NCBI GenBank assembly: GCA_017619635.1
Contig: JAFZRZ010000013.1
Location: 1 to 64,000 of the forward strand
Reading direction: 5' to 3'
Origin: Lachnospiraceae bacterium
GTDB lineage: Bacteria > Bacillota > Clostridia > Lachnospirales > Lachnospiraceae
DNA: 64,000 nucleotides
Part shown: positions 63,638 through 64,000 of the stretch, piece by piece
How the letters are laid out: each line of letters opens with the position of its first letter
Numbering within the stretch: the first letter of the stretch is position 1
The notes under the pieces: generated by a model
The model's input: the letters and a program-made list of their open reading frames with translations, nothing else
Told to the model about the DNA's origin: nothing
Database searches by the model: none
Translations under genes and position numbers: made by a program

Positions 63638-63721
63638 TGCAGAAAAAGGGACTTGAACCCTCATGGTATTGCTACCACACGGACCTGAACCGTGCGCGTC
63701 TGCCAATTCCGCCATTTCTGC
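63638..63721 (-). tRNA. tRNA-Leu (CAG)
   Basis: An 84-nt class II tRNA. The acceptor arms GCAGAAA/TTTCTGC pair, the D arm reads TGGCGGAATTGGCAGA, and the anticodon stem CACGG/CCGTG encloses loop TTCAGGT with anticodon CAG. The long variable arm (GGTAGCAATACC) and the T arm with GGTTCAAGTCC are intact. The discriminator is A, and CCA is not encoded. It follows the aldo/keto reductase gene closely and has its own terminator. Confidence 0.96.
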
Positions 63722-63758
63722 AAGCACCATTGTATTGTAAGTTTTTTTGAATTGTATG

Positions 63759-64000
63759 TCAAGTCTTTGCTTCTCTTAACATATACTTTCTTGCAACGGC
63801 TGTACCTATTTTATAAGGAAGCGGTCTTAATGCCTTGTCTGCCTCTTTCAGCTTTTCTCTTATGGGTATACCCTGTGGACAGTGTTTTTCACATTTTCCG
63901 CATTCGATACACTGTGAAACAAAGCCGGGTTCTTTCGTAAGCCCTACTGTTCTGGCATATTCAAAACGGCCGTCTCTCTTATTCTCCGTAAACATTGTGT
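63759..64000 (-). CDS. Ferredoxin-type aldo/keto reductase, C-terminal fragment
   Basis: Only the last 80 or so codons lie in the window; the frame is open at the right edge. The visible part carries a 4Fe-4S motif [14 protein letters not shown] (CxxCxxCxxxCP) and a helical tail ([18 protein letters not shown]). This is the C-terminal end of the aldo/keto reductase subgroup that fuses the reductase barrel to a ferredoxin-like cluster. Substrate unknown. Confidence 0.8.
   Translation of the reverse strand, partial: TMFTENKRDGRFEYARTVGLTKEPGFVSQCIECGKCEKHCPQGIPIREKLKEADKALRPLPYKIGTAVARKYMLREAKT

Overview
The window reads as chromosomal core plus accessory sequence from a low-to-moderate GC Gram-positive anaerobe, most likely a Lachnospiraceae member near Butyrivibrio or Roseburia. 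The basis is the gene set: HemZ, pyruvate phosphate dikinase, an archaeal/Firmicutes-type single-chain GlyQS, bifunctional RelA/SpoT, a clostridial FtsA-like protein, a GH43 xylan enzyme and DUF4349/DUF6449 proteins. The genus is inference. I see no prophage, complete insertion sequence, CRISPR array or rRNA. One tRNA (Leu, anticodon CAG) lies near the right edge.

Layout. 1-2.8 kb: a GNAT acetyltransferase and an OmpR-type two-component system. 2.9-4.6 kb: an accessory patch with a secreted repeat protein, a decayed tail behind it, two small ORFs, tandem 12-bp repeats in front of a promoter, and strong hairpins. 4.7-15.7 kb: one tightly packed minus-strand run from hisS through a zinc-finger anti-sigma-like protein, polA, coaE, an FtsA-like actin-fold protein, a YycJ-like hydrolase, an ACT protein and a UPF0210 protein to a GH43 glycosidase. 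15.8-17.7 kb: a CbiE/CbiT-like protein with a DHH phosphoesterase. 17.8-26.1 kb: an exopolysaccharide operon made of a four-NodB-domain lipoprotein, a PilZ-GT2-HTH synthase fusion and a degenerate NodB membrane protein, followed by rlmH and a small membrane protein. It starts at a good promoter with a palindromic tandem repeat directly upstream.

26.1-31.2 kb holds hemZ, a glyoxalase-II-like hydrolase, rel and apt (purine salvage and stringent response). 31.3-38 kb holds ppdK with an extra C-terminal helical tail, glyQS, a lipoprotein, recO and era. 38.1-43.6 kb holds a DUF4349 lipoprotein, a PMT/GT39-like membrane protein diverging from a sulfatase-fold membrane protein, and an HxlR regulator diverging from thioredoxin.

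43.7-52.4 kb is a long minus-strand run of unusual proteins: a HerA-like ATPase, a membrane DnaJ with an EF-hand loop, a rhomboid-fold protein without visible catalytic residues but with a zinc ribbon, a sigma-70-like protein lacking region 4, two unknowns, an M16C peptidase and a CAT-fold acetyltransferase. It looks like an undescribed envelope or proteostasis module.

52.5-64 kb holds an AraC regulator, TrpB2, a YtrA-type GntR/ABC cassette with a perfect 33-bp operator palindrome, a chemoreceptor, a membrane-fused spermidine-synthase-like protein, two lipoproteins, tRNA-Leu and the C-terminal end of a ferredoxin-type aldo/keto reductase that runs off the window.

The two most notable candidate systems are the exopolysaccharide operon (17.8-26.1 kb) and the HerA-DnaJ-pseudorhomboid-sigma-like operon (43.7-52.4 kb). 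All functional links between genes are inferred from gene order; nothing was searched against databases.
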